Source of the DNA: an uncultured Clostridia bacterium
GTDB lineage: Bacteria; Bacillota; Clostridia; Lachnospirales; CAG-274
DNA: 31,716 nucleotides
Direction of reading: 5' to 3'
Assembly (NCBI GenBank): GCA_910579745.1
Contig: CAJTVH010000034.1
Coordinates: forward strand, 1,117 to 32,832
Position numbers and translations under genes: made by a program. Below, piece by piece: positions 14,788 through 23,409 of the stretch. Under the pieces are notes generated by a model, which saw only the letters and a list, made by a program, of their open reading frames with translations, did not search any database and had not been told where the DNA came from. Every line of letters begins with the position of its first letter. Position 1 is the stretch's first letter.

Positions 14788-15951
14788 CTATTCATCTAAA
14801 TTTTTTTCGCTGAGCCATTTCGATATATGTTCTTTTATAACGTCATTATTAAGGTCTGACATTACAAAATGTGTGTTTCCTTTTATTCCTTCATCAGGAA
14901 GAAATACAAGTTTAGCATCTCCTCCGTGTTTATTCACACAGTCCACAAACAGTTTTCCATATTCCATTGTCGCTCTCCAGTAATCCATTCCGGCGTTTTC
15001 AGAAGGTTCAGCAGGTATATAATCCCCGTAATAAATAATTATAGGCATTTTTGTAAGTTTCTCAAAATCCTCTTTTGAAACAACAAGTGGGTCAGTCACA
15101 ACTCCCGCAACCTGTTCATAGAGATTAGGAATTTTATCAGGAACTTCTCCCTCTGGAAATACAAACATACCCGGTTCTATTGCTACAATACCCTTTACGT
15201 TGTCATTCTTAATTGCCGTTTCCCAGCCCATAACTCCGCCTGCGGAATGAGTGAAAAATATTGCGGGACCTGTTTTGTCAAATACTGCTGACATAGCGTC
15301 TGAAATCATATCAATGCCTGCCATTCCCACATCAGGAGTCATTTGGCGGAAAAACTGGTCTATTGACTCGTCATCTTTAGGAAATTGTACTCCATCATAA
15401 AAATCAGGCCATTCTCCTATACGAAACTGACTAAACCACATTTGGTCTGACGAATCAGAGGCAACAGAGGCATCTTCTGTACTTTGACCAGATAAACCTC
15501 GTCTTGGCTGGTCAACAAGATAAATTCCATATCCGTCTTTTAAAAACATTTGCTGAAATCCCTCTCTGCCATCGGGAGTTGTACTCCAGCAGCGGCTTGA
15601 CTGTCCTACTCCGTGAAGAAATACCATAGGATATTTTTTTTCATTTTCGGGAATTTGATATGCTACAGTAGCGTGGTCACCGTGCACTGTCTGACCGTCT
15701 TTTGATAAATATTGATTTCCTTTTACATATTCCCCGCTGTTTGTTCTAACTGTACCTCCTGCTGAAAAATAGCCTTCTTCCTTTATAACCATAAGATTGT
15801 TTTGAGAGTTATCAGAATTTTCAACCGAATTCTCAGAGCTTATTTCAGTTTCAGACACATTTGAAATTGTGCTTTGTGAATTGTCAGCACAGCCTGCTGC
15901 TGATAAAATAAATGCTGATAATAAACCTGCTAAAATAATTTTTCTTTTCAT
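14788..15951 (-). CDS. alpha/beta-hydrolase lipoprotein
   Basis: 387 residues. Type II signal peptide with lipobox LSAAGC (Cys21) and a Ser/Asn-rich linker to about residue 55, so it is anchored on the outer face of the membrane. The alpha/beta-hydrolase domain has oxyanion-hole HGVGQSSRCW (113-122), the nucleophile elbow THSAGG (Ser236), a likely acid in the AIEPG turn (Glu259) and a C-terminal His in GNTHFV. The fold matches esterases that often sit in flavodoxin/CMD/cupin clusters. Substrate unknown; an ester or lactone is plausible. Start ATG 15951 with AGGAGG upstream. Twenty-seven bases after the acetyltransferase stop, 19 before the SnoaL gene. Confidence 0.88.
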   Translation of the reverse strand: MKRKIILAGLLSAFILSAAGCADNSQSTISNVSETEISSENSVENSDNSQNNLMVIKEEGYFSAGGTVRTNSGEYVKGNQYLSKDGQTVHGDHATVAYQIPENEKKYPMVFLHGVGQSSRCWSTTPDGREGFQQMFLKDGYGIYLVDQPRRGLSGQSTEDASVASDSSDQMWFSQFRIGEWPDFYDGVQFPKDDESIDQFFRQMTPDVGMAGIDMISDAMSAVFDKTGPAIFFTHSAGGVMGWETAIKNDNVKGIVAIEPGMFVFPEGEVPDKIPNLYEQVAGVVTDPLVVSKEDFEKLTKMPIIIYYGDYIPAEPSENAGMDYWRATMEYGKLFVDCVNKHGGDAKLVFLPDEGIKGNTHFVMSDLNNDVIKEHISKWLSEKNLDE

Positions 15952-15978
15952 AATTTTTGTCCTCCTAAAATTTAATTT

Positions 15979-16518
15979 TTATTTTAACTTTTTCAAAACT
16001 TTTACAGGATTTCCTCCTACAACAGTATTTGCCTCAACATCTTTTGTAACAACGGCTCCTCCTGCTACAACAGCGTTTTCACCAATAGTTACTCCCGGAA
16101 GAATTACCGCTCTTGCTCCAATCCACGCATTTTTGTGTATATGAATGGGACTGCAAAGCAAAACTCTATGGTCGTTAAAATCGTGGTTTGCTGTAAGCAA
16201 TGAAACCCCGGGACCTATCATTACATCGTCATCAATAGTAATACTTCCTCTTGCCATACATATAAGATTATTGTTAATAAAAACATTTTTGCCGATATTA
16301 ACACGATTAGCCAAATCTATCTGAAACGGCGGCATAATATTACTTGTTTTATCAAGTCTGTTTTCGAATAGTTCTTCAGTAAGATTTTTCATTTTTTCAG
16401 TCATAGGTTCTGTCTGATTAATATGAAAACAAAGCTTATTGCAACGAATAATTTCGTTTATTGTCGGCTTATAACTTTCATCATTCATATTTACTGCTTC
16501 AAATTCTCTCTTTGACAT
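15979..16518 (-). CDS. hexapeptide-repeat O-acetyltransferase
   Basis: 179 residues of the maltose/galactoside acetyltransferase (LacA/Maa) type: an N-terminal helical part, then left-handed beta-helix hexapeptide repeats (NVFINNNLICMARGSITIDD, VMIGPGVSLLTANHDFNDH, and a C-terminal GARAVILPGVTIGENAVVAG). The catalytic His lies in the TANHD segment. Acceptor probably a sugar or small hydroxyl compound, with acetyl-CoA. Cytoplasmic. Start at 16518 (AAAGGA upstream) is preferred to 16536, which would leave a leader of about 13 bases. It is the first gene of the operon reading to the hydrolase and SnoaL genes, driven by the divergent promoter at 16556-16584. Confidence 0.85.
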   Translation of the reverse strand: MSKREFEAVNMNDESYKPTINEIIRCNKLCFHINQTEPMTEKMKNLTEELFENRLDKTSNIMPPFQIDLANRVNIGKNVFINNNLICMARGSITIDDDVMIGPGVSLLTANHDFNDHRVLLCSPIHIHKNAWIGARAVILPGVTIGENAVVAGGAVVTKDVEANTVVGGNPVKVLKKLK

Positions 16519-16555
16519 ACTTTTTGTTCCTTTCATTAATTTTCTCTATATATAA

Positions 16556-16602
16556 ATTATAACAGCACAATATTTGACTTTCAAATAAAAATATGTTATA
16601 TT
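16556..16602. promoter_or_regulatory. divergent lysR/acetyltransferase promoters over one shared operator
   Basis: Plus strand: TTGACT (16574-16579), 17 bases, TATATT (16597-16602) for lysR. Minus strand: TTGAAA (16584-16579), 17 bases, TATAAT (16561-16556) for the acetyltransferase operon. The perfect palindrome TATTTGA-N3-TCAAATA (16571-16587) covers both -35 boxes, and a further half-site TATATTTGAT lies at 16597-16606. The palindrome has the T-N11-A form of LysR sites, so autoregulation is very likely. Confidence 0.75.
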
Positions 16603-16641
16603 TGATTTAATTTATTTATCACATAAAGGGGAGTATATTTT

Positions 16642-17532
16642 ATGAATTTAAAACAAATAAACTGTGCTTTGGAACTTGCGTCTTGTCTGAATTACAGAAG
16701 AGCGGCAGAAAATCTGTTTATGAGTCAGCCTGCCTTATCATATCAAATTCAAAGTATTGAAGATGAAATAGGCTTTTTAATATTTGACCGCTCAGGAAAA
16801 GGTTCGGCACTTACGCCTGCAGGCGCTCAATTTTGTCTGAGTCTTAGAAAAATAAAAGATGATTTAAAGTCAGCAATAGAAAAAGGTAAAAATATGAGTT
16901 CAAAATACTCTGAAGCACTTAATATATGTATCCCTATGCGTTCCTGCATTTATTTTTTGCCGCAGATTATAAAGGATTTTGAAAAAGAAATGACAAATGT
17001 AGCATTAAATATTAAATTTATTTATGATGAAAGCAGATTAGATTTGTTCCTTAAAGGAGATTATGATATTTTATTTGCGAGAAAAAATGAATTAAGCCGT
17101 TTTCATAACATTAAGACCATACATATTTATGATAGCCATTTTTATATAATAATGTCTAAAACCGACCCTCTTGCAAAACTTGATATAATAAAAAGCTCTG
17201 ACTTAAACGGCAGAACTTTTATGATAGGAGGCGGTTCCCCGCCTGAAATGATAGCTGTACAAAATAGAATTATAGCTAACGCTAATGTGACAACACTGAA
17301 CTGTCCTGACCATGAAACAGCACTTTTAAATGTGGCTTCTGACAAAGGTATTGTAATGACTCCCGGTTTTACTAATAATCATAATGGTGAATTTTTGTGG
17401 ATACCATATGACTGTCCTGAATATATTGATTGTGTTTTAGGTTATCATAAAGATGATGAAAAAGAAAGTACAAAATATTTTATTGAACTTACTCAAAAAG
17501 CGTATGAAAATATAAAGTGGATGGCTCTTTAA
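16642..17532 (+). CDS. LysR-family transcriptional regulator
   Basis: 296 residues. N-terminal winged helix (1-65: LELASCLNYRRAAENLFMSQ, PALSYQIQSIEDEIGFLIFD, LTPAGAQF) and a periplasmic-binding-like effector domain (about 90-290). It is divergent from the acetyltransferase operon, and the promoter pair shares a palindrome (16571-16587). The same half-site recurs upstream of the lipoprotein reductase operon and in the flavodoxin promoter, so it probably controls the whole island in response to a pathway ligand, as CatR/BenM-type regulators do. No effector can be named. Ribosome site AAAGGGGA before ATG 16642. It is the only plus-strand gene of the island. Confidence 0.92.
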   Translation: MNLKQINCALELASCLNYRRAAENLFMSQPALSYQIQSIEDEIGFLIFDRSGKGSALTPAGAQFCLSLRKIKDDLKSAIEKGKNMSSKYSEALNICIPMRSCIYFLPQIIKDFEKEMTNVALNIKFIYDESRLDLFLKGDYDILFARKNELSRFHNIKTIHIYDSHFYIIMSKTDPLAKLDIIKSSDLNGRTFMIGGGSPPEMIAVQNRIIANANVTTLNCPDHETALLNVASDKGIVMTPGFTNNHNGEFLWIPYDCPEYIDCVLGYHKDDEKESTKYFIELTQKAYENIKWMAL

Positions 17533-17636
17533 CCAATTGAATAAATGCTTCAAAATAAGGATTTATTAAAAAAATCTTTAAAACATAAAAAAAGAAAATA
17601 TGTATATATAAACCTTCTATTCTTTTGTCAGCATAA

Positions 17637-17673
17637 AGTTGGTTTGGGGCAATAATTAACAGCCCCAAACCAA
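17637..17673. terminator. hairpin between convergent lysR and reductase genes
   Basis: GTTGGTTTGGGGC (17637-17649) and its exact reverse complement (17661-17673) form a 13-bp stem with an 11-base loop. It lies between the lysR stop (17532) and the 17692 reductase stop, so it serves convergent genes. No T run flanks it. Confidence 0.6.
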
Positions 17674-17691
17674 CAAATCTGCTCAGCAGCT

Positions 17692-18657
17692 TCATCTTGA
17701 GAGTCCTCTGTGCCCATATACTTTGCACTGATTCAATGACCCTTCCAAAGAATAAAATTCTTCGTCAGTCAGCTCCACTTCAGATGAATTTAGATTTTCA
17801 ATAATACGCTCTTTATTTTTCGACCCCGGAATTGGTACTATATTTGAATATTTATGAAGCATCCAAGCAAGTGATATCTGCGCACTGGATACGTTTTTAC
17901 TGTCCGCATATTCCTTTAAAAGATTAATAATTGGCTGATTTCCTGCTATATTTTCTTTAGAAAGTTGCGGAACCCAATTTCTAACATCATCATTCTTTTC
18001 AAACTTTGTTTCTGTTGTAATCTTCCCTGAGAGCAAGCCGCTTGCAATTGGTGAAAACGGAACTACTCCAATATTGTTTTCCAGGCAATATGGTATAACT
18101 CTGCTCTCTGCATCTCGTTCTACCATAGAATAAATATTCTGAATTGCAGTCAGCGGCATTATTTTATGAGCTCGTTCAATTACATCTACATCTACCTGTG
18201 ACAGACCCCAGCCCTGAATCAATCCTTCTTCTATTAATTGTCCCATAGCTTCCGCCACATCTTCAACAGGAACGTCGCCCATTCTATGCAGATAATATAA
18301 ATCAACCATATCTGTCTGCAAACGCTTCATAGAAGCTTCCAGATGTTTATGAACAGCTTCATAAACAGACCCGTTTCCGATTTCAGACCGGTTCAAGAAT
18401 AGCTTTGTCGCCAATACAACATTTTCTCTTACATCATGCAGTGCTTTTCCTACAATTCGCTCATTATGTCCAATTCCCATAAGATTAGGACTGTACACCT
18501 CCGCTGTGTCAAAAAAGGTACACCCATACTGATAAGCATTCTGAATTGCTTCTATACTGTACTTTTCAGGCGGTATCTTTCCATAGCCATGGGAAAAAGC
18601 CATACATCCCATACCAACTTCAGATACAGTCAAATTCCTTAATTTTCTCTTTTTCAT
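17692..18657 (-). CDS. aldo/keto reductase, cytoplasmic
   Basis: 321 residues, AKR13-like group (IolS/YajO-type). Catalytic set: Asp and Tyr in TFFDTAEVYS, Lys in LATKLF, His in LYYLHRMG; NADP-binding end includes PIPGSKNKERI. No signal peptide. Reduces aldehydes or ketones with NADPH in the cytoplasm; the true substrate is unknown. Start at 18657 fits GAGGGAA upstream; a GTG 15 bases earlier overlaps that site. G+C and codon choice look somewhat higher than the neighbours, hinting at a separate origin. It is 60 bases downstream of the stalk-MBL gene and may be a separate unit. Confidence 0.9.
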   Translation of the reverse strand: MKKRKLRNLTVSEVGMGCMAFSHGYGKIPPEKYSIEAIQNAYQYGCTFFDTAEVYSPNLMGIGHNERIVGKALHDVRENVVLATKLFLNRSEIGNGSVYEAVHKHLEASMKRLQTDMVDLYYLHRMGDVPVEDVAEAMGQLIEEGLIQGWGLSQVDVDVIERAHKIMPLTAIQNIYSMVERDAESRVIPYCLENNIGVVPFSPIASGLLSGKITTETKFEKNDDVRNWVPQLSKENIAGNQPIINLLKEYADSKNVSSAQISLAWMLHKYSNIVPIPGSKNKERIIENLNSSEVELTDEEFYSLEGSLNQCKVYGHRGLSR

Positions 18658-18716
18658 TTCAGATTCCCTCACATTTCTACTTAAATTGGTTGATATTAAG
18701 CATATAAATCATAAAT

Positions 18717-19823
18717 TTATTTTATCATAATTTCTTTGCCTTCATCAACAATAAGGAGGTTTGGTACATTAAATTTCTCTGCCAGACTGCGGTCGTATGT
18801 TTTATCTGATGAAGCCGTCAAATGATATGGTATATTATGTTTTGCGCCTACTATTTCAGCACATTTCGCCGCTTCTTCAAGTCCCATATTATACACTCCG
18901 TCACAGCAGTAAAAAGCATAATCTATCTGCATATCTTTCATTTCTGACATCTGTTCTGTCATAGATGTATCGCCTGTTACATATACAGATTTTCCGTTAG
19001 AAAATGTAAGTACATACCCAACGCAGTCATTTACACTATGCAAAGAATTAAAGCCTGCCTCAACAGGTTCAATTTTTACATAACCCAAATCAAAAATCTG
19101 ATGTTCTCCGTTTTTGATTGCTTCATTCTGAGTTATAATTTTGCAACCGTCATTCATATTCTGTATTTTATTTAAACCGTTATGGTCGAAATGTCCGTGT
19201 GTAACTAAAATCAAATCTGCCGGCATATCATAACCGTTTCCCGCATATGGGTCAATATATATTACTTTGCCCTCGTCTGTAACAATACGAATACTTGCCT
19301 GACCTTGATACAGCAGTTCTGCCGCTCCGTGTTCTTCGTCAGCAGTATCCCTCATAGTTGTTTCCTCCATATACTTATTGATAATTATAGTTGAATTTGT
19401 ATCTATCCAATTTACATTAAAACCAAAGATTTCAGCAACAAAGCGTATCGGAAGCATTGTTCGCTCATTTATAATAACAGGCGATGTTTCCATCTGTTTT
19501 TCTTCCCCGTTGAAATAGGCAATGCTGCTGTTTATAACAAGTTTTATTTCATCATTGTTCATTTTTAATATAATTGTGTTTGTTTCCTCGTTCCAATCGA
19601 CTTTTCCGCCCATAGCTTCAATTATTGCTCTGACCGGTACAAACGTCTTGTTGTTTAGTATAACAGGCGATGTTCCGCTGTCGTCAATATTTTTATTTTC
19701 ACCGTTTACGATCATAACAGTATTGTTTATTTGCAGTTTTATCTCTTTCGCTTCATTAGCATATGCGGTATTTACAGATAAAAGAGCTGTTGTTATAAGC
19801 CATAAATAAAAAATTTGTTTCAT
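18717..19823 (-). CDS. exported copper-amine-oxidase-N / metallo-beta-lactamase-fold protein
   Basis: 368 residues. Signal peptide 1-22 (TAYA/NE). Residues about 28-150 form a copper-amine-oxidase-N stalk domain (TFVPVRAIIEAMGGKVDW, TMLPIRFVAEIFGFNVNW). From about 165 the metallo-beta-lactamase fold of the UlaG/COG2220 type follows: THGHFDH (His209, His211, Asp213, His214), VTGDTS with Asp285 and a late His in NIPYHL, enough for a two-metal site. UlaG-like enzymes hydrolyse lactones or phosphodiesters; here it would act outside the membrane. The stalk domain is shared with the gene at 21185 and the cupin fusion. Fourteen bases after the MATE stop. An extracellular lactonase in a cluster with CMD and hydrolase proteins is plausible. 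Confidence 0.85.
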   Translation of the reverse strand: MKQIFYLWLITTALLSVNTAYANEAKEIKLQINNTVMIVNGENKNIDDSGTSPVILNNKTFVPVRAIIEAMGGKVDWNEETNTIILKMNNDEIKLVINSSIAYFNGEEKQMETSPVIINERTMLPIRFVAEIFGFNVNWIDTNSTIIINKYMEETTMRDTADEEHGAAELLYQGQASIRIVTDEGKVIYIDPYAGNGYDMPADLILVTHGHFDHNGLNKIQNMNDGCKIITQNEAIKNGEHQIFDLGYVKIEPVEAGFNSLHSVNDCVGYVLTFSNGKSVYVTGDTSMTEQMSEMKDMQIDYAFYCCDGVYNMGLEEAAKCAEIVGAKHNIPYHLTASSDKTYDRSLAEKFNVPNLLIVDEGKEIMIK

Positions 19824-19837
19824 TTCAAATTATCCTC

Positions 19838-21172
19838 TCATATAAGTTTATATTTTGTCCATTTGCCGTTTTTATATCGTACGGAAATCAAAATAGCTTT
19901 TATTGCTCTGTCACAAATCATAGCCAGCACTACGCCTATAATGCCCATATTCAATGCTACTCCAAATAAAACAGAAAACAAAATTCTGCAAACTGCAGAT
20001 GATAGAAGAGAAGTCATCATAGTATATCGTGCGTCGCCTGCCGCTCTTATTCCGTCTGATAACGAAAAATCCAGCGGGCAAAGAATAGTGTTGCAAATAT
20101 TCATTATAATTACAAGTATTAAAATAAGTCTGTTTGTTTCCGATGAAAAATTATATAAGCTAAGAACAAACGGAGTTAAAACTATAATAACAGTATTCCA
20201 CAAAATAGAGCCGACATATGTTATATAAAGCAGTCTTTTACTGTAATACCAAGCCGCTTTAACATCATTTGCACCAATACATTGACCTATTATTACAGCA
20301 AACGAGTGTCCCATTGCAATACAAAATAATGAAGCTAACGACCACATATTCTGTGCCGCCGCATTTGCCGCAATCTGTATTGTGCCAAATAAAGCGACAA
20401 CGCTTGACAAAGCAACTTTTGAAATCTGAAACAAAACTGTTTCAATTCCGCTTGGAACTGCAATATTGAAAATACGTTTTAACATTAATTCATCCCATAT
20501 AAATATTCTTTGCCAATGTACTTTTATGCTATTATTCCTTATTGTCAATATAAGTGAAATTGCTGCCGCTAATGTTCTTGAAGCAAATGTAGCAATAGCA
20601 ATGCCTGCCACATCTAAATGCAAAACAAATATTCCTATTGCATTACCTAATACATTTACCACATTCATCAAAATGGAAATTTTCATAATTACAGCTGTAT
20701 TTCCTATGCTGCGAAATATTACCGTATTAGCGTTATATATTGCCAACGCAGGAAAAGACAATACCGACAATGTTAAATATGTAGTTGAAACATTCATAAC
20801 ATCTGTTTCCACTTTTCCAAATATTAATAACATAGGTTTTCGGAATATAATAGAAAACAGCATAGCCGCAAAAGATATAAGCGTTGTAATCATTATAAGC
20901 TGACTTGCCGCCAAGCTAATATTTTCTTTGTTGTCTTTTCCGGCATATTGACTGACTATTACAGCTCCGCCAGAAGAAACAGCGCCAAATATAAATATAA
21001 AAACATTATTTAATTGATTTACAAGCGATATTCCTGATACCGCCGCTTCACCAACATAGCTTACCATAAGCGTATCAATCACGCCTATAAGCATATTTAA
21101 TAAACGTTCGGCAAATATCGGCAGTATCAGCCTTATCAAATCTCTGTCAGTAAATTTTAATCGATTTTCCAT
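19838..21172 (-). CDS. MATE-family efflux transporter
   Basis: 444 residues, about 12 membrane helices. N-terminal half: FTDRDLIRLILPIFAERLLN, LMVSYVGEAAVSGISLVNQL and GAVSSGGAVIVSQYAG, typical NorM/DinF-type MATE signatures; the second half repeats the pattern (LMLKRIFNIAVPSGIETVLF, GHSFAVIIGQCIGA). It should export an organic molecule using a sodium or proton gradient, so it may release the product or intermediate of the island. It lies between two stalk-domain genes with gaps of 12 and 14 bases. The ribosome-like AAGGA is only two bases from ATG 21172, an unusually tight spacing; translation coupling to the upstream gene may compensate. Confidence 0.9.
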   Translation of the reverse strand: MENRLKFTDRDLIRLILPIFAERLLNMLIGVIDTLMVSYVGEAAVSGISLVNQLNNVFIFIFGAVSSGGAVIVSQYAGKDNKENISLAASQLIMITTLISFAAMLFSIIFRKPMLLIFGKVETDVMNVSTTYLTLSVLSFPALAIYNANTVIFRSIGNTAVIMKISILMNVVNVLGNAIGIFVLHLDVAGIAIATFASRTLAAAISLILTIRNNSIKVHWQRIFIWDELMLKRIFNIAVPSGIETVLFQISKVALSSVVALFGTIQIAANAAAQNMWSLASLFCIAMGHSFAVIIGQCIGANDVKAAWYYSKRLLYITYVGSILWNTVIIVLTPFVLSLYNFSSETNRLILILVIIMNICNTILCPLDFSLSDGIRAAGDARYTMMTSLLSSAVCRILFSVLFGVALNMGIIGVVLAMICDRAIKAILISVRYKNGKWTKYKLI

Positions 21173-21184
21173 TATCCTTGGTCA

Positions 21185-21664
21185 TTATGAAGTTTTTGTG
21201 ATTATAACTGTCTGAGTTTCCTGTATCCAATTTACATTAAATTTATAGCTTTCAGCAATAAATCTTATCGGGAGCATTGTTCGCCCATTTATAATCATAG
21301 GAGCCGTATCAAGTGTATTTGCCGTTTCATTAAAATAAGCGGTTGTATTTCCTATGGCAAGGGTGATGAAATCCCCGTTATATTCTAAAAATATTGTTTT
21401 TGTATCATCATCATAACCTGCCTTTCCGCCCATAGCTTCAATAATCGCACGAATTGGCACAAGAGTTCTGTTATTTAATACGACAGGTACAGTATCTCGT
21501 CCCTTGTCAATTTCATAATCTGTTCCGTTTATGCTCATAATGGGATTATCAATCTGCATTGTAAGTGTAAAATCATTTGTATTATTTTCAGACGCTGAAC
21601 ATCCCGAAAGACAAAATGCGGAAGCAAATATAAGTATCATTGAAAATGTTATTATTTTTTTCAT
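21185..21664 (-). CDS. copper-amine-oxidase-N (stalk) domain lipoprotein
   Basis: About 159 residues: signal peptide with lipobox LSGC, then one complete stalk domain (LVPIRAIIEAMGGK, TMLPIRFIAESYKFNVNW). No enzymatic domain follows, so it is probably an adaptor or surface scaffold that pairs with other stalk-domain proteins of the island. Start: TTG at 21670 is six bases from AGAGGTG, ATG at 21664 twelve; I choose ATG by lipoprotein pattern, with some doubt. Twelve bases before the MATE start. Confidence 0.85.
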   Translation of the reverse strand: MKKIITFSMILIFASAFCLSGCSASENNTNDFTLTMQIDNPIMSINGTDYEIDKGRDTVPVVLNNRTLVPIRAIIEAMGGKAGYDDDTKTIFLEYNGDFITLAIGNTTAYFNETANTLDTAPMIINGRTMLPIRFIAESYKFNVNWIQETQTVIITKTS

Positions 21665-21690
21665 CGCCAAAATATTCACCTCTGCTTTCC

Positions 21691-23385
21691 TTAATATGAA
21701 GCAAATCTCTGTTTTTTATCAAGTGCTGCTATTTTCTGCATTTCATCATCATTTAATTCAAAATCGAAAATCTCGTAATTTTCTTGAATATGTGCTTCAT
21801 TACTTGAACCGGGTATCGCAATATTGCCTGCCTGCAAATGCCACCTCAAAATTATTTGCGCCGATGTTTTATTATGAGCTTTTGCGATTGCTGAAATTGT
21901 TTCGTCATTAAATAAGACTTGCGTATTGCCACGTCCGCCGAGAGGAAACCACGATTCCAAAACAGTTCCGTATTTTTTTAAATGTTCTTTCATTTCCGCA
22001 CTTTGATAATAAGGATGAGTTTCATTTTGAAGAAGTGCCGGTGTAATTTCTGTAGCATTTGTGAGTCTATCAAAATCACTTGCCGTGTAGAAGTTTGAAA
22101 GTCCAATTGAGCGAAGTTTGCCGTCTTTAACAGCTCTTTCCATTGCCTGATACGCCTCGACGTCATTGCTTGGCTGTGAATGATGAAGTATCATAAGGTC
22201 GATATAATCAAGGTCAAGCCTTTTGAGAGAAGCGTCAATAGCGGCGTCGCCGTTTCCAAAATCCGACGTCCACATTTTTGTTGTAACAAAAATTTCATCT
22301 CTTGTAACGAAGCCTTCATCAATTGCTCGCTTAATGCCTCTTCCAATGCCTTCCTCATTTCCGTAAATTCGAGCGGTATCAATTAATCTGTAACCGTCTT
22401 TTAATGCCCAATAAACTGAATTTTCAGCCTGAGATGATGATAATTGATATGTTCCGATTCCAAGTATAGGCATTTCAATTCCGTTATTCAGCATAACTGT
22501 TCCTTTCTGCAAATCAAATTCACCTTGCTCTTTATTTTCTGTATTTTCCTTATTATTTGTATTAAGTCCCAATTCATTAATCCACTTTTCAACATCTGCC
22601 TGTGAATTCCTTGCGTTTGTTCCAGCTATAGAAAAACCATCAGCAAACTCAGCGTTAGGGCAAAGCGTATTAAGCTCCGTTTTTGTGCTGCCCCAGCCGC
22701 TTCCGCCGTGAGTTGAAAACGGTATTACTGTTTTTCCTGACATATCATATTCTTCAAGAAAAGTATACATAATCTTCGGTAATCCTCCATACCATATAGG
22801 ATAACCTAAAAATACAGTATCATATTGGTCAAAGTTTTCAATTGCACCTTTAAATTCAGGACGCTCATTATTATTTCTTTCACGCTGAACAATAGGCAGC
22901 GTATCATTATATCCCTCCGGATAAGGATTTATAGGCGAAATTTCAAATACATCCGCATTGACTTTTTCTTTTATGTAATCGGCAATTACCGCTGTATTGC
23001 CCTTTTCAACATTTCCTACCTGCCAGTTTTCACCGGCACGCGAGAAATATACAATTAAAATGTTATTGCTTTTATCTGTGTTTTTTACTGTAAGAACCTC
23101 ACTGAGCGGCTTAATATCTTCAAGACTTTGCCAAAGAAAAATTTTATCGCCTGTTTTTGCGTTTAAGTTATTTGTTCCGTTTGTAACATCTGTAATTTTA
23201 ACTCCTGTCAATACTTTGTTTGTATCGTAGCTTGCACATATTGCTTTTGCCGAACCCTCAAGACCGCTGACTTCCAAAATTCCGTTTTTATATGTCATTT
23301 CCGCTCCGAAACAAAGCTGGCACAAACTGATTACAAATATAAGTATAACCGAAATCATTACTGTAAATTTTGATGTTTTTTTCAT
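21691..23385 (-). CDS. exported flavodoxin-aldo/keto reductase fusion
   Basis: 564 residues. Signal peptide or anchor 1-28 (CFGA/EM); a small beta-rich segment about 30-105; a flavodoxin domain about 108-272 with FMN-phosphate loop YFSRAGENW (113-121), GYPIWYGGLPKIMYTFLEEY and FSTHGGSGWGSTK; an acidic Asn/Glu linker about 273-288; and an aldo/keto reductase barrel about 290-560 with the catalytic set Asp336, Tyr341, Lys370, His401. Every key residue is kept, so both halves look active. Known members of each family act inside cells with FMN and NADPH; the fusion suggests direct electron passage, and export raises the question of cofactor supply. Start ATG 23385 (GGAGG upstream). Middle of a five-gene operon. 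Confidence 0.9.
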   Translation of the reverse strand: MKKTSKFTVMISVILIFVISLCQLCFGAEMTYKNGILEVSGLEGSAKAICASYDTNKVLTGVKITDVTNGTNNLNAKTGDKIFLWQSLEDIKPLSEVLTVKNTDKSNNILIVYFSRAGENWQVGNVEKGNTAVIADYIKEKVNADVFEISPINPYPEGYNDTLPIVQRERNNNERPEFKGAIENFDQYDTVFLGYPIWYGGLPKIMYTFLEEYDMSGKTVIPFSTHGGSGWGSTKTELNTLCPNAEFADGFSIAGTNARNSQADVEKWINELGLNTNNKENTENKEQGEFDLQKGTVMLNNGIEMPILGIGTYQLSSSQAENSVYWALKDGYRLIDTARIYGNEEGIGRGIKRAIDEGFVTRDEIFVTTKMWTSDFGNGDAAIDASLKRLDLDYIDLMILHHSQPSNDVEAYQAMERAVKDGKLRSIGLSNFYTASDFDRLTNATEITPALLQNETHPYYQSAEMKEHLKKYGTVLESWFPLGGRGNTQVLFNDETISAIAKAHNKTSAQIILRWHLQAGNIAIPGSSNEAHIQENYEIFDFELNDDEMQKIAALDKKQRFASY

Positions 23386-23409
23386 CTTTAATTCCTCCAT
23401 ATCTTATTT

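Noticed and set aside
17637..17673. Possible CRISPR-like or repeat unit from the strong palindrome
   Set aside because: Single copy with no spacers; it lies between convergent gene ends as a terminator-like hairpin. No CRISPR array was seen anywhere in the window.
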